From positions 1 through 15,762 of the forward strand of contig JBKHDD010000113.1 of the NCBI GenBank assembly GCA_046541515.1: a stretch of DNA of 15,762 bases, written 5' to 3'. Shown one piece after another: positions 5,993-13,826 of the stretch. Position 1 is the stretch's first letter; each line of letters opens with the position of its first letter. The notes beneath the pieces were generated by a model. It did not search any database, was not told the DNA's origin, and worked only from the letters and a program-made list of their open reading frames with translations. The position numbers and the translations under genes were made by a program. The stretch comes from CAYFVR01 sp046541515. Its GTDB lineage: Bacteria > Desulfobacterota > Desulfobacteria > Desulfobacterales > Desulfococcaceae.

Positions 5993-6904
5993 CTACCGCA
6001 TCTTCCGCTGCCTTGCCGCCACGCCGTGGGTGATTCGATCGATGATGATGGCCAGCAGCACGATGCTGAGTCCCGCCTCGAATCCGCGTCCCACCTCGAT
6101 TCGGTTGATGGCCAATAGCACTTCCAACCCCAGCGTGCGGGCGCCGATCATGGAGGTGACCACCACCATGGCCAGGGCCATCATGGTGGTCTGGTTGATC
6201 CCGACCATTATGGAGGGGAAGGCCAACGGAAGCTGAACGTTAAAAAGGGTCTGGTTGGGACTGGAGCCAAAGGCCTCGGCCGCCTCGATCACGCTTTGGG
6301 GCACGCCTCGAATCCCCACGTTGGTCAGCCGGATCACCGGCGGGACCGCGTAGATAATGGTGGCGAAGACCGCCGGCACCTTGCCCAGCCCGAACAGCAT
6401 GAGCGCGGGGATCAGATAGACGAAGCTGGGCATGGTCTGCATGGCGTCCAGAATCGGCTTGATGGCGGCCTCGGCCACCTCGTTCCGGGCCATCAAAATC
6501 CCCGTGGGAATCCCCACGATCAGGGAGATGTCCTCGTCCTGGAAGAGTATCCGGCCTTGGCTCGGGTCCACCAGGCGAATCAGGCAGCGGATCAAGGTCG
6601 ATTTTCCGCTGCCCGAAAGGCCCATCAAAACGAAAAGCTCTCCCTTTTTCACCGTGAAATCGATGTTGCGGACGCCCACCACGCGTCCGGTTTCCTCTCG
6701 GATCTCATCCTTGGGGCCGTTGCGCCGGTCGGAAGCCAGCAGCTTGCGGACCTCCGGTTCCGGCCCGAACACCTTCCAGACGTCCTCCACCCGCAGGGCG
6801 ATTTCCCCTTCGCCGGCCAAATCTCCAGCCCGATCACCAGATGGCTCTTCGGACAGACTTACGGCCGTTTCTCCGGACAGCTCGTTCGGTAGGGTATCGC
6901 TCAT
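5993..6904 (-). pseudogene. proV::proW deletion fusion (glycine betaine ABC transporter ATPase/permease remnant)
   Basis: This 303-residue open frame joins two halves of different subunits. Residues 1 to about 126 are the start of a ProV-like ATPase: ALRVEDVWKVFG, then Walker A GLSGSGKST (95-103), ending GRILFQDEDIS. From about 128 (LIVGIPTGILMAR) the sequence is the C-terminal half of a ProW-like permease: AMQTMPSFVYLIPALMLFG, the EAA-type loop VIEAAEAFGSSPNQ, and the last helices ending IIIDRITHGVAARQRK. The Q-loop, LSGGQ signature, Walker B, H-loop, CBS domains and first ProW helices are absent. The join lies near 6520-6530 (minus strand) and is in frame. Such a protein cannot hydrolyse ATP normally, so the transporter is almost certainly inactive. 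It follows the broken proX gene by four bases. Assembly collapse is the alternative explanation. Confidence 0.88.
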
Positions 6905-6908
6905 ATCG

Positions 6909-7906
6909 CTATTTCAGCGCCAACTTGACCTTTTCGGCCACCTCCGTCGGCATCCATTCGGCCCAGACGCTCTCGTGATTTTTCAAAAACCATTCCGCCA
7001 CTTCCCCGGTGTCCATCCCTTCCGACCGCATCTTTGCCAGGAATTTGTTGTTGAACGCGGCGGTGGTTTCGTATTCCTTTAAAAAGGCCGCCACGTCCGG
7101 CGCTTTTTTCGGAAGGTCCTTGTGAACCAGAATGTTCACCTGGTTGGGCGGAATGGCGCAGGCTTTCGTTTTCTCCCAAACTTCGGGATCGTAGGCCGGT
7201 TCTTCCAGTTGGGTCATGTCGTACATGCCCAGCACCCAGGTGGGGGACCAGTAGTAGCCGAACCAGGGCTCGCCCCGCTTGTAGGCGGCGGCCAGGGAGC
7301 CGGCCAGGGCCGCGTCGGAGCCGGGCATGAAATCGGTGTAGTATTCGTCCAGGCCGAAAGCTTTCAGCCGTTCCGTGTTGAACGCCGTCACGGCCCAGCC
7401 TGGAATGCTGTTGTGGAAACGGCCCTTGGAAGGATTTTCCGGATCTTTGAACAGCTCCCAAGATTTGGCCATGTCCTGAACCGTCTTGAGTTCCGGCGCG
7501 GTGGCCTCGATGCCCCGCTCTTCGTCGCCCTCGATCATGTAGGCGGCACCAGCCAGCCCTGCCAGGAGTCGGGGTAATTGGGACCCAAATCCAGGATGTC
7601 CCCGTTTGCGATTCCCTTGTCGTACAGCTCCTGAATGTTTTCGGTCCAGGACTCCATGTTCACGTCCAGGTCGCCCCGCTGGAGACCGGTGTTGATGGGC
7701 ACCGTCTCGCCGGGAATGTACTCCGTGTCGTAGCCGTAGCCGTGTTCCGCAATGAAGCCGGCGATCCGGTTGTGCACCTGCACGCTGTCCCAGCTCAAGT
7801 CGCCAAAACGAATGGTTTTGTCGGTCGAAAAGGCGCCGGTCGGGACGGAAAACACCAGCACCAGCGCCAAAAGGAACATCGGCCACGCTTTTTGGGTTCG
7901 TTTCAT
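6909..7906 (-). pseudogene. proX: proX-like glycine betaine-binding protein, single-base frameshift
   Basis: This is a periplasmic substrate-binding protein of the ProU/glycine betaine system, broken by one missing base. The N-terminal part (123 residues, 7906 to 7535) has a signal peptide (MKRTQKAWPMFLLALVLVFS, cleavage near AFS-TDK). It continues FGDLSWDSVQVHN, MESWTENIQ and YPDSWQGWLVP before an early stop. The rest of the protein continues in another minus-strand frame from YMIEGDEERG, through WFGYYWSPTWVLGMYD and VAEWFLKNHES, to the TAG at 6909. Inserting one base at about 7542-7547 would restore an approximately 332-residue protein, close to E. coli ProX (330). AAGGAG at 7913-7918 with six-base spacing supports the start. 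Gene order (binding protein first, ATPase/permease after) differs from E. coli proVWX. A sequencing error is possible, but the adjacent proV::proW deletion argues for decay. Confidence 0.88.
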
Positions 7907-8335
7907 GGATGGCTCCTTTCCTCGAAATTTGGGGAAATGGAAAAGTCAACGGGTGGCGGGGGAGGGCGATTTCGTTTGGAGTGAATTCAATTGCATTTCT
8001 CGAAAACAAGGCGAGACGCGCCCCGCCGGACCCATCACCGAAAAACAAAACGCAAGAACGCAGGCATGTTCAGGTTAATGGTATCGGTTCGAATCGTCAG
8101 CAAATAAATTGTTTGGACACAAAATTTATGGGTTGGAATCAATCCAAACCGCAAGGCCCGGCCGGCGGTAGGGCCAAGAAATTCAAAATGCCAGAAGAAG
8201 CCGGGCCGGGATTTTCAAAGCGGGCACAAACCGCGATCGGTTGCTCCCGAACAGAATTCAGGCGAACCGGGAATTTTCTTGATTCCTCGATTTATTCCCG
8301 ATAGACGGTCGTCCATCCCCCGGTTTGGTCGGTTT

Positions 8336-8386
8336 AACGGCCTTGGCGACCCCCCACGCGCTCCCCCGCGTGGCCAAGAAGCCGTT
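8336..8386. other. Long bulged inverted repeat upstream of the signalling operon
   Basis: AACGGC-CTTGGC (8336-8347) pairs with GCCAAG (8373-8378), two unpaired A, then GCCGTT (8381-8386). Inside, CACGCG (8355-8360) pairs with CGCGTG (8367-8372) around the loop CTCCCC, leaving a C-rich seven-base bulge on the left arm only. In all 18 Watson-Crick pairs can form. There is no T-run after it. It ends about 90 bases before the GTG start of the partner-switch regulator and could be a leader RNA structure, a protein-binding site or a relic repeat. Confidence 0.55.
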
Positions 8387-8411
8387 GGAAAAGGCCGGGT
8401 TCCATGATAAA
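8385..8411 (+). promoter_or_regulatory. Weak candidate promoter of the signalling operon
   Basis: TTGGAA (8385-8390) and GATAAA (8406-8411) are 15 bases apart, short of the 16-18 optimum, and each matches four of six consensus bases. It overlaps the right edge of the bulged inverted repeat. By eye only. Confidence 0.2.
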
Positions 8412-8474
8412 TTCGCTCATTGCCATTTTCCCCGGCGCTGGCCGGTTTCCCAACCCACATGGAGCGGAAACGCC

Positions 8475-10442
8475 GTGACATCCCGTCCCGATTCCGCCCA
8501 GCCCGACCGCCCGGACGCCCGGCCGGCCGTGCTGGTGGCGGAGGACAATCCATTCAACCGCGAAATTCTGGTCCGCATTCTGGAAGACCGCGGGCTCGAC
8601 GTGGTGTCGGCCCGCGACGGCCGGGAGGCCCTCGATCTCTTGCAATCCCGGGATTTCCGAATCATTTTCATGGACATCCTCATGCCCCGCATGGGGGGCA
8701 TGGAAGCCATCCACCGGGTCCGCGACGCCGGGGTGAAAACCCCCATCGTCATCGTCAGCGCCCTCTCTTCTCGGGAGGACCGCCGCCGCTGCCTGGAGGC
8801 CGGCGGCGACGCCTTTTTGCCCAAGCCGGTGGACGCCGCCGAGATCGAAGCCTTGGTTCGTCGATACGTCGTCCAGGCCGGCGAACCGGACCCGGAGGCC
8901 GCGCCGGAACCCACAACGAAAATGGACCCGACCTTTAATTTTTCCGCCCACCGGGCCCTGCTGGTGGAGGCGGACCCGACCCGGGCGAAACGGCTGGAAG
9001 CCGCCCTGTCGGAGATCGGGTTGCGGGTGGAGACGGTGGCCGGGGGCGGCGAAGCCTGGGAGCGGTTCCGGCGACGCTCCTATCGCTATCATTTCGTGGT
9101 CAGCAATATCTTCCTGCCGGACATCGACGGACTGGGTCTGCTGGCCCGGCTGCGCAAGGATTTCGAGGAGGTGCCCTTCTTTTTGGTGGTGGAGACGCCC
9201 GACCCGGACACCGCCGCCCTGGCCGCGGAGCTGGGCGCCACCGGCCTGGTGGCCGCGGACGACCTGGAGGAAACGCTTCCCCCGCTGCTGGAGTCGGCGG
9301 CATACCGCCACTGCGGGAACGCCGCCTGCGAACCGTCCACCACCACCGCCCGGCAAGTGCGCCAGGCCCAGGCCCAACTGGTCCGAAGGGGCTGCGAAGG
9401 CGGCTGCCCGGGCATTGACTTGGCCCATTTGCCCCTCAGCGACGCCGGCGGCGACCTGGCCCTGTGCCGAAGACTGGAGGGGGATTCCTGCGGCGTGGTG
9501 CTGGGGGACGTGGCGGGCCACAACGTCATGGCGTCCTACTTCGGCGCCATGTTTCTGGGCATGCTCACCTCGGCCTGGCCCCGCTATCCCGATCCCGGCG
9601 ATTTGATTCGAGCCATGAATCGAAAATTGACCGGGGGAGACTACGACGCCCATCTTTGCGCCGCCGCCCTCCGATGGCGCGAGAGGGAACAAAGGGTCGA
9701 AATCGCCGTGGCCGGCATCCCCGGCGGGCTGCGGGTCCGACCCGAGCCGGATGGAACCCTGAACTTGCGGGAAACCGCCGGCGGGGGGCTTTGCCTGGGG
9801 CTGGTGGATCGGGAAGAACTTTTCCTGGAAGAAACGGTGGGGCTGCGGCCGGGGGACTGGCTTTTCTTTTTCACCGACGGCGTGGAACGAGGCGATCTGG
9901 CCGCCGCGCTGTCGGCCGACCCGTCTCTGTTGCGAACCGGGACGGTGAACGGCATGGGTCGCCGACTGCTGGACCGGATGTTCACCCACAAAAACCAGCG
10001 CGACGACGCGGCACTGGTGGTCCTTCACGCCCCGTCGGGACCGGCGTGGCGGCATGTTCTGGCGTCCACCTACGAGGCGGTGGACGTCGCCTGCGCCTGG
10101 GCCTCGGATCGTCTGGCCGAGGCCGGCGCGCCGCCGGGGGTGGACCCGGACGCCGTGCTGCTGGCCCTGCGGGAGGCGTTGAACAACGCCGTGGAGCACG
10201 GCAACCGTTTCGCCGACGACCGGACCGTCGCGCTGGAAATCCGGCGCGACGAGAACCGACTGGTACTCCAGGTCGCCGACGAAGGCAAGGGCCCGTCCGC
10301 CCCGGACCCGGGGCGGGACATCCTGGCGGTCCCGCCCGCCCAACGCCGGGGCCGGGGTTTGCCCGCGCTTCGCGCGCTGGCCGACCAGGTCCTCTTTGAG
10401 GGCGGCCGGGTGACCCTGATTTTCGAACGAAAGGCAACCTGA
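8475..10442 (+). CDS. HsbR/CrsR-like partner-switch regulator: REC, pseudo-REC, PP2C (SpoIIE) and HATPase
   Basis: This 655-residue cytoplasmic protein combines response regulator, serine phosphatase and serine kinase, the architecture of Pseudomonas HsbR and Shewanella CrsR plus an extra receiver. REC1 (about 17-131) has E23/D24, phospho-acceptor D67 (FMDILMPRMGG), S95 and K117. The second receiver (about 159-275) reads VVSNIFLPDIDG: asparagine (N211) replaces the acceptor Asp and the lysine is missing, so it cannot be phosphorylated normally. A linker holds C280, C285, C307 and C311. The PP2C domain (about 312-517) keeps metal-site residues D327 (GGD), D345 (GDVAGH), D468 (FFFTDGVE) and D511 (RDDAAL). 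The HATPase (about 530-655) has an RsbW-like N-box (E567 to N571, REALNNAVEHGN) and glycine boxes DEGKG and GRGLPAL. GTG at 8475 is chosen (GGAG ten bases upstream); an open frame extends upstream. It overlaps the STAS gene, its likely substrate. Confidence 0.88.
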   Translation: MTSRPDSAQPDRPDARPAVLVAEDNPFNREILVRILEDRGLDVVSARDGREALDLLQSRDFRIIFMDILMPRMGGMEAIHRVRDAGVKTPIVIVSALSSREDRRRCLEAGGDAFLPKPVDAAEIEALVRRYVVQAGEPDPEAAPEPTTKMDPTFNFSAHRALLVEADPTRAKRLEAALSEIGLRVETVAGGGEAWERFRRRSYRYHFVVSNIFLPDIDGLGLLARLRKDFEEVPFFLVVETPDPDTAALAAELGATGLVAADDLEETLPPLLESAAYRHCGNAACEPSTTTARQVRQAQAQLVRRGCEGGCPGIDLAHLPLSDAGGDLALCRRLEGDSCGVVLGDVAGHNVMASYFGAMFLGMLTSAWPRYPDPGDLIRAMNRKLTGGDYDAHLCAAALRWREREQRVEIAVAGIPGGLRVRPEPDGTLNLRETAGGGLCLGLVDREELFLEETVGLRPGDWLFFFTDGVERGDLAAALSADPSLLRTGTVNGMGRRLLDRMFTHKNQRDDAALVVLHAPSGPAWRHVLASTYEAVDVACAWASDRLAEAGAPPGVDPDAVLLALREALNNAVEHGNRFADDRTVALEIRRDENRLVLQVADEGKGPSAPDPGRDILAVPPAQRRGRGLPALRALADQVLFEGGRVTLIFERKAT

Positions 10443-10816
10443 TGGAATATCGAATCGAAGGCGACCGGCTGATCCTGGTTCCGGGCACGGACCTGGTGGC
10501 CAGCCGAATCGAGGCGCTTCGGGACTTTTTCGACGAATCCCTTCGCCGGAATCCGGACGTGGGCGCGGTGGCGCTGGACGTGACCGGAATACGAATCGTC
10601 GATTCCCTGGGAGTCAATCTCATCGTGGGCCTGTTTCGCCAGGCCACCGCCGAACAACGGGCCATGGAGTTGACCGGGGCCGGACCGGAATTCATGAAAG
10701 TCGCCAATTTTTTCCGGCTGCCCTCGCTCTTTCCCATCCGCCCCGCCCGGAACGACCAAAGCCGGAACGACCAAAGTGACGGCGAAGAGGAGAAGGAACA
10801 TGCTGGAGGAGCATGA
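10442..10816 (+). CDS. STAS-domain anti-sigma factor antagonist (HsbA/RsbV-like)
   Basis: This 124-residue cytoplasmic protein has a STAS fold over about residues 1-98. The phosphorylatable serine is S55 in DVTGIRIVDSLGVNLIVG, matching the D-S-x-G motif of SpoIIAA/RsbV/HsbA proteins. In those systems the unphosphorylated form binds an anti-sigma factor or other partner, and the kinase and phosphatase domains of the regulator set its state. The start ATG overlaps the upstream TGA by one base, and its end overlaps the CheA start by 17 bases, so it is embedded in one transcript. Past the fold a charged tail (RNDQSRNDQSDGEEEKEH) contains a perfect 15-base duplication. No sigma or anti-sigma gene is in the window, so the final target is unknown. 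Confidence 0.9.
   Translation: MEYRIEGDRLILVPGTDLVASRIEALRDFFDESLRRNPDVGAVALDVTGIRIVDSLGVNLIVGLFRQATAEQRAMELTGAGPEFMKVANFFRLPSLFPIRPARNDQSRNDQSDGEEEKEHAGGA
10747..10776 (+). repeat. Perfect 15-bp tandem duplication in the STAS gene tail
   Basis: CCGGAACGACCAAAG occurs twice back to back (10747-10761, 10762-10776). It keeps the frame and gives RNDQS twice in the C-terminal tail of the STAS protein. It has the form of a slipped-strand duplication. Confidence 0.9.
10788..10792 (+). promoter_or_regulatory. Shine-Dalgarno AGGAG that fixes the CheA start
   Basis: AGGAG lies seven bases before ATG 10800. An in-frame GTG at 10776 lacks such a site, so ATG 10800 is preferred. The site lies within the STAS coding region. 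Confidence 0.65.
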
Positions 10817-13800
10817 CGACCTGCTGGACGGATTCGTCGAGGACGCCCTCGTCCAACTCCAGGCCATGGAACCGGACCTGATCGCCCTGGAATCCGCCGG
10901 AACCGATCCCGACCCCGACGTGGTCAACCGGATTTTCCGCGCGGTGCACAGCATCAAGGGCGCGGCCGGCTTTTTCGGGCTGGAAAACATCGGCAACCTG
11001 GGCCACGCCATGGAGACGCTGCTGGCCCGCATCCGGGACGCCGAGGTCCAGGCCACGCCGGAGATGATCGACGCGCTGTTGGCCGGGGGCGACACCCTGC
11101 GCGCGCTGATGGAGGACGTGGCGGTCTCCGACCAGGCCGACCTCCGGGGCCAGCTCGACGTCCTTCGGACTTTTCAGACCGAAACGCCCCCGTCCACCGT
11201 GGATCTCCGGCCCGTCGACGGCGGAAGCCTCTTTTCCGTCTCGGCCTCGGACGTGGACCGTTTTCTTCGCCAGGGCCTCCACCTTTACGCCATCCGTCTT
11301 TTCCTGAAGCGGGACATTCGGGACCGCGGCAAATCCCCCTTCGATTTCATTCAGAACATGGAAAGTTTGGGCCAGTACGTGGACGCCTTTCTGGACCTGG
11401 CGGGGGTTTCGGGGCTTTCGGACTGTCTGGAGAACGATCTGGCCTTTTCCTTTCTATTCGCCACGATCCTGGAGGAAGATTTCGTCCCCGAGGCGCTGGG
11501 GGTTTCGGCCGATCAGGTGCGGGAGGTGCCGTTGACCCCGGGCCGGCCCACCGAGGCCGAAATTCCCTCGGGACGGCCGGATTCCGAAACGGCCCTCGCG
11601 GCCGCATCCGACGACATTCCCCAATCCGAACCGGGAAGGAGGAAGACGGAGACCACCGCGCCTTCGGCCCAACCGCCTCCCAAAAAACCGGACGAGACCG
11701 AAACCCGCAAGGAGGCCGCGCCGGAAAGCCGGGCCGCGGCGGCCGGGGAAGACAAAATCCGCGTCGGCGTTCAGTTTCTCAACGAACTGGTCAACCTGGC
11801 CGGAGAGCTGGTGCTGGGGCGGAATCAGCTTCTCCAGACCGCCGGCGGACTGGTTCGGCAGGCGCCGGGGCTGACGCCGGTGCTTCAGCACATCAGCCGG
11901 GTCACCACCGAGATGCAGGAAAAAATCATGGGCATGCGGATGCAGCCGCTCTCCCTGATCTACGATCGGTTCCACCGGGTGGTGCGGGGTTCGGCCCGCA
12001 AGCTCAACAAAGAGGTCCGACTGGTGACCCGCGGCGAAGAGGTGGACCTGGACAAGACGATCATCGAGGGGCTGGCCGACCCGCTGACCCATCTGGTGCG
12101 AAACGCGGTGGACCACGGCATCGAGCCGCCCGCCGAACGGGAGGCCGCCGGCAAGCCCCCCCACGGCACGGTGGCGCTCCGGGCATTTCGGCAGGGCGGG
12201 CAGGTCCACCTGGAAATCCGGGACGACGGCCGCGGAATCGATCTGGACCGGGTGATGCGCAAGGCCGCGGATCAGGGCATCGTCACCCGGGAGGCGGCCG
12301 ATTCCATGACGGACCGGGAGCGCATTCGGCTGATTTTTCATCCCGGCTTTTCCACCGCCCCGGAGGTGACCGACGTCAGCGGACGCGGGGTGGGCATGGA
12401 CGTGGTGCTCACCAATATCGAACGGCTGGGCGGCACGGTGGAGGTGGAGACCCGTCCCGGCGAAGGCACCCGGGTCCAGCTCGTGCTGCCGCTGACCCTG
12501 GCCATCGTCTCCGGCCTGCTGGTGCGCGCCGGGGAGGAAACGTTCATCTTGCCCGAGGCCGACATCGACGAGCTGGTCCGGGTCAAACCCGACGAAATCG
12601 CCGAGCGGATTCACGCCGTCCAGGACGCCCGGCTGCTTCGGCTGCGGGACCGGCTGTTGCCCTTGGCGGAACTCAATCGGCTGCTGGGCGTCGCCGATGT
12701 CTCCGCGTTGACGCCGGATCGGGACCGGCCGGTGCGGATTCTGGTGATTCGCCATGGGGAGGCCCGGTTCGGGCTGGTGGTGGACGCCGTGGTCAACACC
12801 GAGGAGATCGTGGTCAAGCCGCCGCCTCGGTTTCTCAAGCGGATGGCCTGTTTCAGCGGCGTCAGCATTTTGGGCAGCGGCGCGGTGGCGCTGATTCTGG
12901 ACGTGGCCGGGCTGGTGGCCCTGGCCCGCATCGATCGGGTGGACGTGCCGGTTGAGGCGATGGCGGAGACGGCCGGGAACGCGGCCGCCGAAGACCGGCA
13001 AACCCTGTTGCTGTTCGACAATGGCGCCGAAGAGCGCTTCGCGCTGCCGCTGGAGATGGTCAGCCGCATCGAACAGTTTCCCGCCGAGCGGATCGAGCCC
13101 ATTCAGGGCAAGCCGTTCCTGCAATACAACGACCGCAAGTTGCGGCTCATCTACCTGGAAGACCATCTGCCGGTCAGCCGGCCCCAACGCGGCGCCGAAG
13201 ACCGCATCGGCGTGATCGTGCCCCGGCAGGCCCCGTTTCCCGTGGGGGTGGTTTTCCACCGGGTGATCAACACCGTCGAGGAGGCGGTGATCTTGGACAC
13301 CGCCAGCATTGCCGCCCCGGGCCTGTTCGGCTCGGCGGTGCTGGACGGCCGCATCACCCTGGTTCCGGATTTGTACCGGGTGCTGGAAATGGCCGCCCCG
13401 GAATGGACGCCCCGACGCGAAACGTCGGAAAGCGGCCGCCCCGCCCGGATTCTGCTGGCCGAAGACACGCCCTTTTTCCGGATGGTGGAACGGGAATACC
13501 TCAAATCGGCCGGATACGAGGTGCTGGTGGCCGAAGACGGGGCGGCCGCGATGGAGATTCTGGAGCGCGAAACGGTGGACGCGGCGGTTTTGGACATCGT
13601 GATGCCCAAAATGGACGGTTGGGACCTGATCCGGGCCATCCGCGCGGACGAACGGCTGCGGGGGTTGCCGACAATGGCCGTCACCTCCCTGGAGGAAGAA
13701 GGACTGGTCGCCCAGGGGCTGGCCGCCGGCTTCGACCGCTGGCAGCGGAAGCTCGACAAGGCCCGCATTCTGTCGGACCTGGAGGAACTGCTGGCTCGAT

Positions 13801-13826
13801 CCAGAGAATCGGAGGCGTCGCCATGA
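10800..13826 (+). CDS. cheA: Hybrid CheA histidine kinase: HPt, kinase core, two CheW domains, REC
   Basis: This 1008-residue cytoplasmic chemosensory kinase is much longer than E. coli CheA (654). The HPt (about 5-110) carries H50 in AVHSIKGAAGFFG. Residues about 150-240 form a separate helical domain (YAIRLFLKRDIRDRGKSP, FIQNMESLGQYVDAFLDL) at the P2 position. A Pro/Glu-rich linker follows to about 315. The dimerisation domain starts at RVGVQFLNELVNLAGELVLG. The ATPase has HLVRNAVDHGIE (about 430), DDGRGID (about 475) and GRGVGMDVV (about 528), so it looks active. CheW-like domain 1 spans about 564-710 and a second, more diverged CheW-like domain about 730-865. The C-terminal REC (about 880-1003) has phospho-acceptor D932 (AVLDIVMPKMDG). 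It overlaps STAS by 17 bases and cheW by four. Its HPt may phosphorylate both its own REC and REC1 of the upstream regulator; that is inference. Confidence 0.93.
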   Translation: MLEEHDDLLDGFVEDALVQLQAMEPDLIALESAGTDPDPDVVNRIFRAVHSIKGAAGFFGLENIGNLGHAMETLLARIRDAEVQATPEMIDALLAGGDTLRALMEDVAVSDQADLRGQLDVLRTFQTETPPSTVDLRPVDGGSLFSVSASDVDRFLRQGLHLYAIRLFLKRDIRDRGKSPFDFIQNMESLGQYVDAFLDLAGVSGLSDCLENDLAFSFLFATILEEDFVPEALGVSADQVREVPLTPGRPTEAEIPSGRPDSETALAAASDDIPQSEPGRRKTETTAPSAQPPPKKPDETETRKEAAPESRAAAAGEDKIRVGVQFLNELVNLAGELVLGRNQLLQTAGGLVRQAPGLTPVLQHISRVTTEMQEKIMGMRMQPLSLIYDRFHRVVRGSARKLNKEVRLVTRGEEVDLDKTIIEGLADPLTHLVRNAVDHGIEPPAEREAAGKPPHGTVALRAFRQGGQVHLEIRDDGRGIDLDRVMRKAADQGIVTREAADSMTDRERIRLIFHPGFSTAPEVTDVSGRGVGMDVVLTNIERLGGTVEVETRPGEGTRVQLVLPLTLAIVSGLLVRAGEETFILPEADIDELVRVKPDEIAERIHAVQDARLLRLRDRLLPLAELNRLLGVADVSALTPDRDRPVRILVIRHGEARFGLVVDAVVNTEEIVVKPPPRFLKRMACFSGVSILGSGAVALILDVAGLVALARIDRVDVPVEAMAETAGNAAAEDRQTLLLFDNGAEERFALPLEMVSRIEQFPAERIEPIQGKPFLQYNDRKLRLIYLEDHLPVSRPQRGAEDRIGVIVPRQAPFPVGVVFHRVINTVEEAVILDTASIAAPGLFGSAVLDGRITLVPDLYRVLEMAAPEWTPRRETSESGRPARILLAEDTPFFRMVEREYLKSAGYEVLVAEDGAAAMEILERETVDAAVLDIVMPKMDGWDLIRAIRADERLRGLPTMAVTSLEEEGLVAQGLAAGFDRWQRKLDKARILSDLEELLARSRESEASP

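Larger units (their letters stand above)
7907..8474. other. Long intergenic region between divergent loci
   Basis: No convincing gene is seen in these 568 bases; the open frames have shadow-like composition and no family features. The stretch around 8100-8150 is AT-rich and carries nested inverted repeats: ATAAATT at 8104-8110 with AATTTAT at 8123-8129, and GTTTGGA at 8111-8117 with TCCAAAC at 8143-8149. A further pair is CGGGAAT at 8268-8274 with ATTCCCG at 8294-8300. The bases ATGGTATCGGTT near 8078 loosely recall the GGTATTGGT element of the 962-1155 repeat. The region probably holds the divergent promoters of the betaine and signalling operons. Confidence 0.6.

Noticed and set aside
7923..7949. 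TTGACT on the minus strand as a proX -35
   Set aside because: No reasonable -10 at 16-18 bases, and transcription would begin at the ribosome site.
8297..8304. CCCGATAG resembling the -10 of a flagellar sigma28 promoter
   Set aside because: No TAAA-like -35 at 15-16 bases upstream.
8334..10343. Long minus-strand open frame (669 codons) opposite the HsbR-like gene
   Set aside because: Its His/Gly/Gln/Pro-rich low-information composition is typical of a GC-rich antisense shadow, and the plus strand has clear domains.
11454..13259. Minus-strand open frame (601 codons) opposite cheA
   Set aside because: Same shadow composition; cheA motifs are complete on the plus strand.
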